Shown here piece after piece: positions 1-9,358 of a stretch of 62,459 nt of DNA. Position numbers and translations under genes: made by a program. Under the pieces are notes generated by a model. That model was not told the DNA's origin. It did no database searches and saw only the letters and a list, made by a program, of their open reading frames with translations. The stretch is taken from assembly GCA_002689655.1 (NCBI GenBank), contig NZHC01000107.1, positions 3,834 through 66,292 on the forward strand, in the 5' to 3' direction. The first letter of the stretch is position 1, and every line of letters begins with the position of its first letter. Source of the DNA: Rhodopirellula sp. GTDB lineage: Bacteria; Planctomycetota; Planctomycetia; Pirellulales; Pirellulaceae.

Positions 1-82
1 CATGATTTGTTCAGCCACGATCTGGTCGGCATGGGATGAAAGAACAGGTGCAGAACGTGGACCAGCAGGATCTGGTCTTGCA

Positions 83-1243
83 CTATTTTTCTGAGATGGC
101 TGCCATCACAGAAAGGTAATGGCGATCGAACGCGGCTAGCATGCTTTCCAATCCGGAATAGGGACCAGGTCGGTAGGCCCGGGACTGGACTCCCTTTTGG
201 GTCAGTTCGCAAATTTGCCAGTCCTGACGATTGGTCAGGTCCCAAAATTCGATCGCTTCGGTCGGATTGAAGGTGTCAGGGGCCAAGACCTCATTGGGAA
301 ATAGCCAGTTGCAAATGATACGCGTTGAGTCGACCTCAACCCGCTCGATGCGGTGCGTCAGAACGTAATCAGGATGTGGACTGATGAACAGGGAAGGGCA
401 CAGGGTATAGAAGTAGACGCGGCGCAAATCTTCGGTGGAAAGGTTTGGCAGGGGTGAGCCGCACCATTCGCCATTCATTGTGACGCTTTGGTAGTCGTCC
501 GCCAGAATCATAGGTCCACCGAGGAAATGCCCGTCTTCGAAATCATTCGATGCCGTTTCTACAGAGGTGATGGGACGCAGTTGCGGATGAACGAGAGAAC
601 AGTGATAGCACTCACTGTAATTTTGGAAGATGACTTTCCAGTTCGCTTGCACTTCATAAGTGATCTCATGGGCGCTTGTCAGTCGACCGAGTTCCCAATT
701 ATCAAAGCGATGCAGAATACTAGCAAAGTCGTGCTCGAATGAAGCGACTTGTTGCTGTTGGTTGATGAGGATAAATCCTTGCCAGACAACACACGCCGAG
801 CTTTGTAGAGAATGATCTTGTGCACAAAAATCCGTTGTCCCCATCATGTTGGGGGCCGACTTCAGATTTCCATCGGTATCATACGCCCATGCGTGATACG
901 GGCAGTGCAATCTAGTTTTGATCTGCCCGCATGGCTCTTTTTGTAGTCTGGTACCGCGATGCCGGCAGACATTGTAAAGGCAATTGATCTGGCCCGATTC
1001 AGTACGAATGATGATGAGACTTTCACCGTCCATTTCATGTAGAAAAAAATCTCCAGAATTTGGGATGGAAGAAGCTCTTCCTACACAGATCCATGATTTC
1101 GAAAAAATCCGTTCGGTTTCCTGATCGTAGACTTCTTGCGAGGTGAAATACTCGCCGGGCAAGGTGTGAGCATTCATGGCGGTTCGGGGCATGGCCGTGG
1201 TGTCCATCTGGTAAATGTTGAATGCGTTGTTACCGGTAGTCAT
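83..1243 (-). CDS. Rieske-type aromatic ring-hydroxylating oxygenase, alpha subunit
   Basis: Likely a non-heme iron oxygenase that hydroxylates or demethylates a small organic substrate in the cytoplasm. The Rieske [2Fe-2S] site is visible as CRH at residues 93-95 and CPYH at 114-117. The mononuclear iron histidines fit NYSECYHCSLVH (H214, H219), and an Asp near residue 340 probably completes the site. The length of 386 residues and the N-terminal layout resemble choline/carnitine monooxygenase-type subunits rather than large dioxygenases. No ferredoxin reductase or beta subunit lies in the window, so the electron donor is unknown. Methionines at 13, 18 and 23 are alternative starts, and no Shine-Dalgarno sequence separates them. 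Family assignment is firm; the substrate is not known. Confidence 0.88.
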   Translation of the reverse strand: MTTGNNAFNIYQMDTTAMPRTAMNAHTLPGEYFTSQEVYDQETERIFSKSWICVGRASSIPNSGDFFLHEMDGESLIIIRTESGQINCLYNVCRHRGTRLQKEPCGQIKTRLHCPYHAWAYDTDGNLKSAPNMMGTTDFCAQDHSLQSSACVVWQGFILINQQQQVASFEHDFASILHRFDNWELGRLTSAHEITYEVQANWKVIFQNYSECYHCSLVHPQLRPITSVETASNDFEDGHFLGGPMILADDYQSVTMNGEWCGSPLPNLSTEDLRRVYFYTLCPSLFISPHPDYVLTHRIERVEVDSTRIICNWLFPNEVLAPDTFNPTEAIEFWDLTNRQDWQICELTQKGVQSRAYRPGPYSGLESMLAAFDRHYLSVMAAISEK

Positions 1244-1340
1244 CGTTGATTCAAAATGTTCACCACAAACCCATCACCGCATGTGTAGTTTCCGCCTCTT
1301 GCTTCGACAGGTGATACCTCATCTGACTTCAATTTGTATT

Positions 1341-3137
1341 TCAGTCTTTATCCGCACGTAGTACCGAAACGAACGCTTTCTGGGGGATATTGACGCTGCC
1401 AAACTGTTTCATTTTGGCCTTTCCTTTTTTTTGTTTCTCAAGCAGTTTCTTCTTTCGAGTTACGTCACCACCATAAAGTTTTGCAGTGACATCCTTGCGA
1501 TAAGGCTGAATGGTGGCGCGTGCGATGATCGTCCCACCAATGGCTCCCTGAATGGGGATTTTGAATTGGTGCCGTGGAATCGCTTCTGCCAACTGCTCGC
1601 AGTAATGCAGTGCCCGCGCCCGTGCTTTTTCCCGATGAACCAAGTAGGCCAGTGCGTCGATGGGCTCCTTGTTGACGAGAATATCTACTTTGACAACATC
1701 AGTTGTGCGGTATTCGATTGGAACGTAGTCAAATGATCCATAACCACGCGTGATCATTTTGAGTTTGCCATAAAAATCGAATAGCACTTCCCCCAGTGGC
1801 ATTTCACTGCTCACTTCAACCCTGCCAGCTGATAAATAATTCATCGTTTGCGTTTCAGAGCGATGTTCCCGGCATAGTTCCATGACTGGGCCGACATACT
1901 CTTCAGGCGTGAGGATAGACGCCTTGATGTAAGGTTCTGAGGCAGAGTCAATATTGGTGGGGTCAGGCCAATAACTGGGGTTATCGACTTCAATTGTGGT
2001 TCCATCTTTCAGGTTCAACTTGTACTTCACAGAGGGAGCGGAGATGACCAGCCCGATATCAAACTCACGCTGCAAGCGTTCTTGAATGACATCCAGATGC
2101 AAGAGACCGAGGAACCCACAACGGAAGCCAAAGCCAAGCGCTGCTGAACTGTCTTTTTCGTAGGTCAGTGCAGCATCATTGATGGCAAGTTTGTCGAGTG
2201 CTTTGGTCAGATCCTGGTATTCATCTGTGCTCATCGGATATACCGAGGAAAAGACAACCTGACGAGCTTCCTGATAGCCCGGTATCGGTTCGTCGGCTTG
2301 GCGGTCCAGTGCCGTGATCGTGTCGCCAATCTCAATGTCTTGGACACTCTTGACGCCAGCCACGATGTAGCCAACTTCTCCAGTACTCAGCTGGTCTTTT
2401 GGATTCAACTTGAATTGGTTGTAGCCAAGTTCATCAACCTTGTAATCGCGCCCGGAGTGCATGAAGTGAATGGACTGCCGTGGTTTCAGTGTTCCCTGTA
2501 CCACTCGGCATTGAAGGATAACTCCCCGGTATTTGTCAAAGTGGGCATCGAACACCAATGCTTTGAGAGGAGCATTTGGATCTCCTGAGGGACAGCTTAA
2601 TTGCGTGACAATTCCCTCCAGCACATCCTGGATGCCTTCACCTGTTTTTGCAGAGACGGGAATTGCTTCGAATGGATCCAAGCCGAGGTCCGAATCGATT
2701 TCCTCACGTACGCGATCAACGTCAGCTGCAGGCAAATCAATTTTGTTAATGATCGCCAGCATTTCCAGATCATATTCGAGGGCGAGATAGAGGTTTGCCA
2801 CCGTTTGCGCTTCAACACCTTGAGACGCGTCGACAACCATTAAGGCGCCTTCGCAGGCCATTAGAGATCGTCTTACCTCATGAGAGAAATCGACGTGGCC
2901 CGGTGTGTCAATGAGATTTAGAAGATACTCTTCACCATCTTTCGCAGTGTATGAGAGCGAAACAGTGTTACTCTTGATTGTGATGCCGCGTTCTCGCTCG
3001 ATGTCCATTGAGTCCAGCATCTGGTCCTGAAACTCGCGCTGTGTCACGCCACCACACGCCTGTATGAGTCGGTCAGCCAAGGTTGACTTTCCGTGGTCGA
3101 TGTGGGCAATGATGCAAAAGTTCCGAATGTGTTTCAT
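1341..3137 (-). CDS. lepA: Elongation factor 4 (LepA), ribosome-associated GTPase
   Basis: Translational GTPase that binds stalled or mistranslocated ribosomes and promotes back-translocation. The G1 loop AHIDHGKS is at residues 11-18, G3 DTPGH at 77-81 and G4 NKID at 131-134. These are followed by domain II, domain III and the LepA-specific C-terminal domain ending in a lysine-rich tail. The length of 598 residues matches the family (about 600). ATG start. It stands alone, with about 290 nt of non-coding sequence upstream that should hold its promoter. Nothing in the sequence is unusual. Confidence 0.97.
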   Translation of the reverse strand: MKHIRNFCIIAHIDHGKSTLADRLIQACGGVTQREFQDQMLDSMDIERERGITIKSNTVSLSYTAKDGEEYLLNLIDTPGHVDFSHEVRRSLMACEGALMVVDASQGVEAQTVANLYLALEYDLEMLAIINKIDLPAADVDRVREEIDSDLGLDPFEAIPVSAKTGEGIQDVLEGIVTQLSCPSGDPNAPLKALVFDAHFDKYRGVILQCRVVQGTLKPRQSIHFMHSGRDYKVDELGYNQFKLNPKDQLSTGEVGYIVAGVKSVQDIEIGDTITALDRQADEPIPGYQEARQVVFSSVYPMSTDEYQDLTKALDKLAINDAALTYEKDSSAALGFGFRCGFLGLLHLDVIQERLQREFDIGLVISAPSVKYKLNLKDGTTIEVDNPSYWPDPTNIDSASEPYIKASILTPEEYVGPVMELCREHRSETQTMNYLSAGRVEVSSEMPLGEVLFDFYGKLKMITRGYGSFDYVPIEYRTTDVVKVDILVNKEPIDALAYLVHREKARARALHYCEQLAEAIPRHQFKIPIQGAIGGTIIARATIQPYRKDVTAKLYGGDVTRKKKLLEKQKKGKAKMKQFGSVNIPQKAFVSVLRADKD

Positions 3138-3424
3138 TCGTTAGGCTCGTTGAAAATGGTCTTATGGCGAACGCACGGTGCCGACAAATCGTAGTGCATG
3201 AGATGCTTGTCCGACAGGGAATCATTAGCAGCAAGGAATTCTTGTTCGCAGCAACAATGGATGAATTTCTTGCACTCAGTAAGCGTGTTGCCTTGTTTGC
3301 ACCGTCAGGCGTGGGGCACGCTCAGCCTGCATCATAGTCATGCAACTTGAGATCACGCAGGGATCTCGATCGAAAGTGTTGACTTTGTGCTTTGTACTGT
3401 GCGGTCGTAAATGTTCTCGCAGCC

Positions 3425-5098
3425 CTACTTTTGCTTGTTCTTGATCTCTGCAAGTTCGGACTCACGCTTGTTCAGGAAAGCCCGGGAGACTTTGATTGCT
3501 TTCTCGCGATCTGCCTGATCGTAGTCCCAGAACTCTTGGACAATTTCTTCGCATTCAGGGTAGTGTGAGCCGTTATCTCCAATCTCCAGACGCAGTTGTG
3601 CGAACTGTGACTTCAGATGATCTCGAACAGTTTTGTAGCCAGGGTCGTCATAGACATTGTTCAGTTCATTGGGATCTGCCGTCAGGTCATAAAGTTCCCA
3701 GGCTGGGGGTGTCAGGGAATCCCCTTGATAATTGCAGCCATAAAAATAGATCAGTTTGTGGGTCTTGGTACGCATCGCCATTTCTCCCGGATTGTCATGG
3801 TGTGCCATGTGCATCCAATACCGGTAGTACGCGGCCTGCTTCCAGTCATTCGGTTCCTTGCCAGTTTCACAAATTTGGCGGAAAGAACGTCCCTGCATTT
3901 CTGCTGGGATTGAAACCCCAGCGTAATCAAGCATTAAGGCTGGGTAGTCGATGTTTTCGATGATGGCATCACTGCGAACTCCCTGAGGAATTGCTTTTGG
4001 GTATCGAACGATGAAGGGCATGCGTGCAGACTCATCATATGCCCAGCGTTTGTCTTGGTAATCTTTTTCGCCGAGCCAAAAGCCTTGATCGCCGGTGTAG
4101 ATGATTAGCGTATTGTCATAAAGGTCTTCAGCTTTCAGATAGTCCATTAGACGCTTCATGTTGTCGTCGACACCTTTGACACAGCGAAGGTACTTTTTCA
4201 GATAGGCTTGGTAAGAGAGTCGTTTGACTTGTTCGTCGGATAGATTTGGGTCACGGTGGTCCCACTTGAATTCCTCAGGGAATTTTACTGGAAGGTCGGC
4301 GGCATAGGACCTTCGTGGATTTCGCCGACCAATCGAGGTGCCGATGTGGGGCACGAGTTCGTCTTTGTATCCACGCGTTGCAAGTGAACCCCAAGTATCC
4401 GGTTTGGTCCACAAGGATTCGGGTTCCGGGATCTCCATGTTTGCCAAGTAACTGTCATACCGAGGGTGACTTTCAAAGTAGTCGTGTGGTGCCTTGAATT
4501 GGTGGCAGACAAAAAAGGGCTTGTCAGCATCACGATGATTTTTGAACCAGTCGAGGGTTGCATCGGTAATCACATCCGAGGAATGTGAGCCCGGATACTT
4601 GATCACATTTTTGGGCCACTTCTTATCACCTTGAACTCGGAATTCTGTGTTGAAGTATTTCCCTTGGCCTGGCAACACTTTGTAGTAGTCGAAGTTGGGC
4701 TCAACTTTGAGGTGCCATTTGCCGATCATTGCGGTCTGGTAACCAGCAGATCGCATCAGTTTGGGCAGAGTCTGCCTCTCTCGTTCGATTCTTCCACCAA
4801 GATCGAAGACGCCATTGATGTGGTTGTATTGCCCAGTGATGATGCAAGCTCGCGAGGGTGTGCAGATCGCATTGGTGCAGAACGCATTGTCAAAGCAAAT
4901 TCCCTCAGCAGCTATTTGATCGATATTGGGCGTAGGATTGAGATCTTTCAACAAGGTGGCGTAAGCTCCGACTGCTTGCGCCGTGTGGTCATCAGACATG
5001 ATGAACAGGATGTTGGGAGGTTCTGCTGCCGAGGTCGTCAGGCAGAATGCAGTGATCGACAGCGTCAATAAAACCTTCAGTGTGGTCATCATTCTCAT
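3425..5098 (-). CDS. Secreted sulfatase (family S1, Cys-type)
   Basis: Exported hydrolase that removes sulfate esters, probably from sulfated polysaccharide. A signal peptide covers roughly residues 1-25 and ends TSAAE. The formylglycine motif CTPSR is at 79-83, the calcium-binding aspartates are in SDDH near 35-38, and a second metal or substrate segment TGDQGFWLGEKD lies in the middle of the chain. The C-terminal region has the usual ELYDLTADPNE signature of planctomycete sulfatases. Three nearby methionines (1, 3, 4) make the exact start uncertain by a few residues. There is no dedicated maturase or transporter gene beside it. The substrate cannot be read from sequence. Confidence 0.94.
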   Translation of the reverse strand: MRMMTTLKVLLTLSITAFCLTTSAAEPPNILFIMSDDHTAQAVGAYATLLKDLNPTPNIDQIAAEGICFDNAFCTNAICTPSRACIITGQYNHINGVFDLGGRIERERQTLPKLMRSAGYQTAMIGKWHLKVEPNFDYYKVLPGQGKYFNTEFRVQGDKKWPKNVIKYPGSHSSDVITDATLDWFKNHRDADKPFFVCHQFKAPHDYFESHPRYDSYLANMEIPEPESLWTKPDTWGSLATRGYKDELVPHIGTSIGRRNPRRSYAADLPVKFPEEFKWDHRDPNLSDEQVKRLSYQAYLKKYLRCVKGVDDNMKRLMDYLKAEDLYDNTLIIYTGDQGFWLGEKDYQDKRWAYDESARMPFIVRYPKAIPQGVRSDAIIENIDYPALMLDYAGVSIPAEMQGRSFRQICETGKEPNDWKQAAYYRYWMHMAHHDNPGEMAMRTKTHKLIYFYGCNYQGDSLTPPAWELYDLTADPNELNNVYDDPGYKTVRDHLKSQFAQLRLEIGDNGSHYPECEEIVQEFWDYDQADREKAIKVSRAFLNKRESELAEIKNKQK

Positions 5099-5226
5099 GA
5101 AGTTCGGCTCGATGTTGTTGAGTGAGCTTGCGCGGGGTGTGCAGTGGAGGGGTGCTTTTAGCTACTCAAGTAGTTTAGCCGGAATTGCTGCAAATTTGAG
5201 CCGTCGCCAGATCATTCCGTGATGGA

Positions 5227-5595
5227 TTATGAATCCGTCTTGGATTGAGAAGATCGGAAACGACCCTGAGGTGATGTCAGAACGCGGAATCCACGCAATT
5301 GAACTCCTTCCGACAGCAATCGTTCGGCTTGCAGGCTGGGGTTACATGGTGGCAGGTGCCCATTGGCATAGACAACACGCCACCACGGCAGGCTGTCACC
5401 AGATTTGCTCAAAATGGCTCCAGCGGCTCGGGCGGCGCGGGGGTGACCAGCTTTTCGAGCAATGTCGCCAAAACTCACGACCTCACCTTCCCTCAGGTTC
5501 AGCACTGCCGTGGTTACGGCATCGTGGATAGGGGTGCCGGATGCAGGTTGCCCTGGCTGACTCGCTTTGCGATCTGTTCGGGAGAGCTGGGACAT
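5227..5595 (-). CDS. Alkyltransferase-like protein (ATL), DNA damage recognition
   Basis: Small protein of the O6-alkylguanine-DNA alkyltransferase fold that lacks the acceptor cysteine. In repair-active enzymes the site reads PCHR. Here it is P70-W71-W72-R73-V74, so both the cysteine and the following histidine are tryptophan. Known ATL proteins bind O6-alkylguanine and hand the lesion to nucleotide excision repair without reversing it, and the same role is inferred here. The helix-turn-helix segment precedes it (VVSFGDIARKAG, 39-50) and the arginine-finger-like region RAARAAG follows. At 122 residues it is a typical stand-alone ATL. It lies 71 nt downstream of the DAHP synthase gene on the same strand and may be cotranscribed. 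Confidence 0.85.
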   Translation of the reverse strand: MSQLSRTDRKASQPGQPASGTPIHDAVTTAVLNLREGEVVSFGDIARKAGHPRAARAAGAILSKSGDSLPWWRVVYANGHLPPCNPSLQAERLLSEGVQLRGFRVLTSPQGRFRSSQSKTDS

Positions 5596-5666
5596 CGGAG
5601 TCTGCGTGATTCCAGGGACAGGGACACCGACAGCGGTTTCATTCGTATCGGAACTTGAACGCTGGA

Positions 5667-7007
5667 TCAGTTTGACTTTCGAGCTTGGCCAGCAATTAGA
5701 AAAGCAATTTCCATCGCTTGCTCGTAGTTCAACCTTGGATCCACAGCACTTTCATAGGCTCTTTTCAGGTCGGTCGACTGTAGGCCCCCTGTGCCACCGA
5801 TACATTCGGTCACGTTATTTCCCGTCAATTCAAGATGGATTCCACCGACGATTGAGCCCAGTTCTTGATGGATTGAGAAGGAGTCACGCACTTCGCTCAG
5901 GATTTGATCGAAATGACGTGTTTTGATTCCGTTATCTGTGGTCATTGTGTTGCCATGCATGGGATCGATTGACCACAGTACGGGATGTTTGGCCTTCTGC
6001 ACGATCTGGATCAGCGGCGGTAAGCAGTCGTTGATCTTATCTGCACCGAAACGGCAGATGAGCGTCAGACGCCCTGCTTGACGCTCAGGATTCAAAATCT
6101 CAATCAAGTCAATCAGCTCTGTGGGTGAAGCGGTGGGCCCAACTTTGAGCCCGATCGGATTTTCGATTCCACGAAAGTACTCGATGTGCCCGCCATCAAT
6201 CGCCCGGGTGCGGTCACCAATCCACGGATAGTGCGTTCCAAGGTTGTACCAGCCACTACCGCTGATGGGTTTTCGAGTCAGGGCCTGCTCGTAGGGTAGC
6301 AACAGTGCTTCATGCGAAGTGTAAAAATCGACACGAGACAGGTCGCCACTGGCGATGCCTCCGATGGTTTCGATAAACCGTAGTGAGTCACTAATTCCAC
6401 CGACAAGTTGATGGTACTGCTGGGATTTCTTGGAGTGAGTTACAAAGTCGAGTTCCCAATTTTCAGGATGATGAATATCTGCGAAGCCTCCTTCCGCGAG
6501 AGCTCGTAAATAGTTCAATGTTTGAGCTGATCGACTGTAGGCTTCCAAAAGTAATTCCGGCCGATTTTTGCGATCTTCCGTTGTGAATGGAATCCGATTG
6601 ACGCAGTCACCCCGGTAAGAGGGAAGGGTCACACCATCACGAGTTTCATTATCACTGGACCTCGGTTTTGCATATTGTCCTGCAATGCGGCCAACGCGAA
6701 TGACCGGTTTGTTCATTCCATAGACGAGCACCAAGCTCATCTGTAGCAACACCTTCAACTTTTTCGCGATCGGATCAGCGCGGCAGGCCTGAAAACTTTC
6801 GCTGCAATCACCACCCTGCAGCAAGAACGCTTTTCCGCTTGCTGCGATTGCGAGCTGACTCTTTAACCTTTCGATTTCCCAACTGGTAACCAGCGGTGGG
6901 CGGTCCGATAGCTCACCCACCACCGCACCGAGGTCTTCGTGATTATCATACAGCGGTTGCTGTGCGGAAGTTTTGTTCTTCCATGAGGTGGGCTTCCAGT
7001 CGCGCAT
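5667..7007 (-). CDS. 3-deoxy-7-phosphoheptulonate synthase, class II (plant/AroH type)
   Basis: Catalyses condensation of phosphoenolpyruvate with erythrose 4-phosphate, the first step of the shikimate pathway. The N-terminus MRDWKPTSW, the block LLQGGDCSESF and the C-terminal segment SIDPMHGNT are class II landmarks. I start at ATG 7007 (446 residues) because class II enzymes typically begin at this MxDWxPxSW sequence. A TTG at 7052 would add 15 residues with no family support. The reading frame is intact. The bifunctional AroDE gene for steps three and four lies about 15 kb away, so the pathway is scattered. ATL follows on the same strand. Confidence 0.94.
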   Translation of the reverse strand: MRDWKPTSWKNKTSAQQPLYDNHEDLGAVVGELSDRPPLVTSWEIERLKSQLAIAASGKAFLLQGGDCSESFQACRADPIAKKLKVLLQMSLVLVYGMNKPVIRVGRIAGQYAKPRSSDNETRDGVTLPSYRGDCVNRIPFTTEDRKNRPELLLEAYSRSAQTLNYLRALAEGGFADIHHPENWELDFVTHSKKSQQYHQLVGGISDSLRFIETIGGIASGDLSRVDFYTSHEALLLPYEQALTRKPISGSGWYNLGTHYPWIGDRTRAIDGGHIEYFRGIENPIGLKVGPTASPTELIDLIEILNPERQAGRLTLICRFGADKINDCLPPLIQIVQKAKHPVLWSIDPMHGNTMTTDNGIKTRHFDQILSEVRDSFSIHQELGSIVGGIHLELTGNNVTECIGGTGGLQSTDLKRAYESAVDPRLNYEQAMEIAFLIAGQARKSN

Positions 7008-7180
7008 GTGAGATTTCTTCGGATGAAGTGGTCGATTTGAAAATAAATTCAAAGGTCGTTAGTTCAAGCCAACAATCCGCATCAAGTACTCATTTGCGGC
7101 TAACCGTAATCGGATCCATAGCTGGGTCGCTAGCACCGTAGGGAATGGCTGGTAGGAATCTACCGGGCAATCAGCAGTAA

Positions 7181-7702
7181 TCAAGCAGGACCCAATCCAG
7201 CCACTCGTCGCCACGCGCTCATTTGGCCCATGTGCATCATGAAGTGTCCACCTACGTAGAAACCGTGCATTGCACCGATGGTTGCAAACTTTTCACGCAT
7301 GGCTTCGTTAGGGTTTTGTTGCTGGAAAACTGCATCTTCAGCTTGTTCAAGTGCAGCAATGGCAGCTTGATAATTGGTGAACAAGTGATGGTTCACGTCA
7401 TCCATGGCTGGGTAGATGGAGTTGTCCGGGTCATCAACGCACACGGCATCCTTGGAGAATATTTTTTCGTATTCCGCGGATGGACTGTAGGCTGATGCGT
7501 CGCAGCCAAGTTCAGCGATTATTCGTGAGGCGTAGAGCCCAAGATGCCCGTAAATGAAAGCCGGATGGTTTGACTCAACAACTGTGTCCTGCACCTTTGC
7601 GAAACGCGCATATTTCTCGGCAGGGATATCTTTTAGTAAACGCTCTGCGTAGCCGAGTCCCAGTTTTGCGGAGGCGGCGATCATGGGTCCAATGTTTGGC
7701 AT
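7181..7702 (-). CDS. DinB-superfamily protein
   Basis: A 173-residue, mainly helical protein resembling the DinB/YfiT four-helix family, which often binds a divalent metal through three histidines. Candidate ligands are H46 or H53 in SNHPAFIYGH and H153 and H157 in GGHFMMHMGQ. The C-terminal helix GQMSAWRRVAGL is typical of DinB-like proteins. Members act as thiol-dependent transferases or are of unknown function, so no reaction is assigned. ATG start with no clear ribosome binding site. It stands between the DAHP synthase and a sulfatase operon with short gaps on both sides. Confidence 0.72.
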   Translation of the reverse strand: MPNIGPMIAASAKLGLGYAERLLKDIPAEKYARFAKVQDTVVESNHPAFIYGHLGLYASRIIAELGCDASAYSPSAEYEKIFSKDAVCVDDPDNSIYPAMDDVNHHLFTNYQAAIAALEQAEDAVFQQQNPNEAMREKFATIGAMHGFYVGGHFMMHMGQMSAWRRVAGLGPA

Positions 7703-7795
7703 GAATTCAGCTGATGTCAGTGGGAGAATGAAATTAGTCTGCGTAAGTACATAGTCTAGCGGATGAGCGGAAAATTCCAGTCATCGATATCAGAA

Positions 7796-9358
7796 TCACG
7801 GCACTGTCACGGGCAACTTGAAAAGATGGTGAATTTGCCTGTCAAAATTTTCTACCATCGATTCATATTGGTTCTGCACAGTCAAATTGTTGTTCTCATT
7901 GGGATCAATCCGGTGATCGTAAAGTTCGCGAGCGACAATCCTGTTTTCGCGTTGATCAAACCACGCGACGTATCGGTAATGCTGCGTGCGGATGGTACGC
8001 CCCATGTATCTGTCACGAAATCGGGTGTACTGGCTCAGTGCCACAGATGTCGAATTTCCGCTTTTTTTCGAAGCATTTTGCTGCAGTATTTGAAGCAGAC
8101 TGTCACCTTCTAAGTGGTCGGGTCGAGCGACTTGGGCGAGATCACAGAGTGTTGGATAGAGATCAACCAGTTCCGAGAGGTAATCGGTGCGACCCGGTGT
8201 TAGGTGGGGAGCAGAAACGATCAACGGAACACGAGTTGCGATTTCAAAATTGGTCATTTTTCCCCAGGCAGAGTGCTCGCCCAAATGCCAGCCATGGTCG
8301 GACCACAAGACAACCACCGCGTTTTTGAATCGTGGTGACTGTCTCATGTTCTCCAGAATGCGACCTATCTGGGCATCGACATAGCTGATGCACGCAGCGT
8401 AAGCATGGATCAACTTGACCTGCGTCGCGCGGGGAATTGGACCCTGATTAGGAACGCCACGATAACTTCGTATTTCGTAGCCGTTCCAGTCCCTTGCCTC
8501 ATTGTCGCTTGGCCGCAGCGGCATCGTCAGTCCGGCTTTTCTCGCAGAACCTACATACCCATCGGAGTTGAACCATGCCATTGATGGTGCATTCGCCGCG
8601 GGATGCTGATTGGTAGCTAGCCATGATTGATCGACTTGGTATTGATCAAAGTAGGCTTTCGGCGCGACCAATGGTAAATGGGGTCTTCGAAAACCAATGG
8701 CTATAAAAAGTGGTTTCGGTTCGTCGAAATGATTGATTGTGTCGATGACCTTCGTCGCCATGCGACCGGCAAACAGGTGTTCATCATTCACATCAGGAGC
8801 CTGCAGCACAGGGCAGTCCAGTCGCTCGGCGATAATCGTTGGGCCGGAGACATTTTGAATGTCAGTGACCTCAAGTATTTCTCGGTCACGGCCAGGATAC
8901 GAGTTGGTTGACCAATCGCTTTTTTGGTCCCAACCGTCGTGATAAATTTTTCCAAAGCTTTGTGTGTAATAGCCAGATTTTTTTAACCAGCTGGCGATTG
9001 AATCCACATCGGGATGATCAGCACGGAATTTTTTGGCATCTGCGGCCTTGTTACTGAAAATCCCAATCGAGTCCGGTCTGAGTCCTAGCATGAGCGACAA
9101 TCGTGAAGTGCCGCACTTTGCGTATTGACAATACGCTCGCTCAAAAACAATGCCACTCTTCGCTAGTGAATCGATATTGGGGCTGTTGATTCTTCGATCA
9201 CCATAACACCCGAGCATTGGGCGCAGATCATCGATAGCAATCATGACAATGTCTGGATTTTTGCCAGAAGCCCAGTGAAAACCAACAGTCACTTGAAAAC
9301 ACAGAAGAGCGATTGCCATACAACTGAGATTCGAGATGGTCTTCATTATGCTGATCAT
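7796..9358 (-). CDS. Secreted sulfatase, iduronate-2-sulfatase-like
   Basis: Exported sulfatase with the layout of planctomycete iduronate-2-sulfatase-like proteins. These show AIDDLRPMLGCYGD near the N-terminus, a formylglycine region followed by LGLRPDSIG, and SDHGWHLGEHSAWGK in the middle. The formylglycine motif is C82-G-T-S-R86, in which threonine replaces the usual proline. A signal peptide covers about residues 1-31. Its start ATG overlaps the stop of the upstream PQQ-propeller gene (ATGA, positions 9355-9358), so the two are translationally coupled. A second in-frame ATG lies 12 nt further in. The substrate is unknown. Confidence 0.92.
   Translation of the reverse strand: MISIMKTISNLSCMAIALLCFQVTVGFHWASGKNPDIVMIAIDDLRPMLGCYGDRRINSPNIDSLAKSGIVFERAYCQYAKCGTSRLSLMLGLRPDSIGIFSNKAADAKKFRADHPDVDSIASWLKKSGYYTQSFGKIYHDGWDQKSDWSTNSYPGRDREILEVTDIQNVSGPTIIAERLDCPVLQAPDVNDEHLFAGRMATKVIDTINHFDEPKPLFIAIGFRRPHLPLVAPKAYFDQYQVDQSWLATNQHPAANAPSMAWFNSDGYVGSARKAGLTMPLRPSDNEARDWNGYEIRSYRGVPNQGPIPRATQVKLIHAYAACISYVDAQIGRILENMRQSPRFKNAVVVLWSDHGWHLGEHSAWGKMTNFEIATRVPLIVSAPHLTPGRTDYLSELVDLYPTLCDLAQVARPDHLEGDSLLQILQQNASKKSGNSTSVALSQYTRFRDRYMGRTIRTQHYRYVAWFDQRENRIVARELYDHRIDPNENNNLTVQNQYESMVENFDRQIHHLFKLPVTVP

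Noticed and set aside
1-82. Possible 3' end of a rightward gene at the left edge (a short open frame ending at 39)
   Set aside because: Only about a dozen codons are visible and nothing identifies them.
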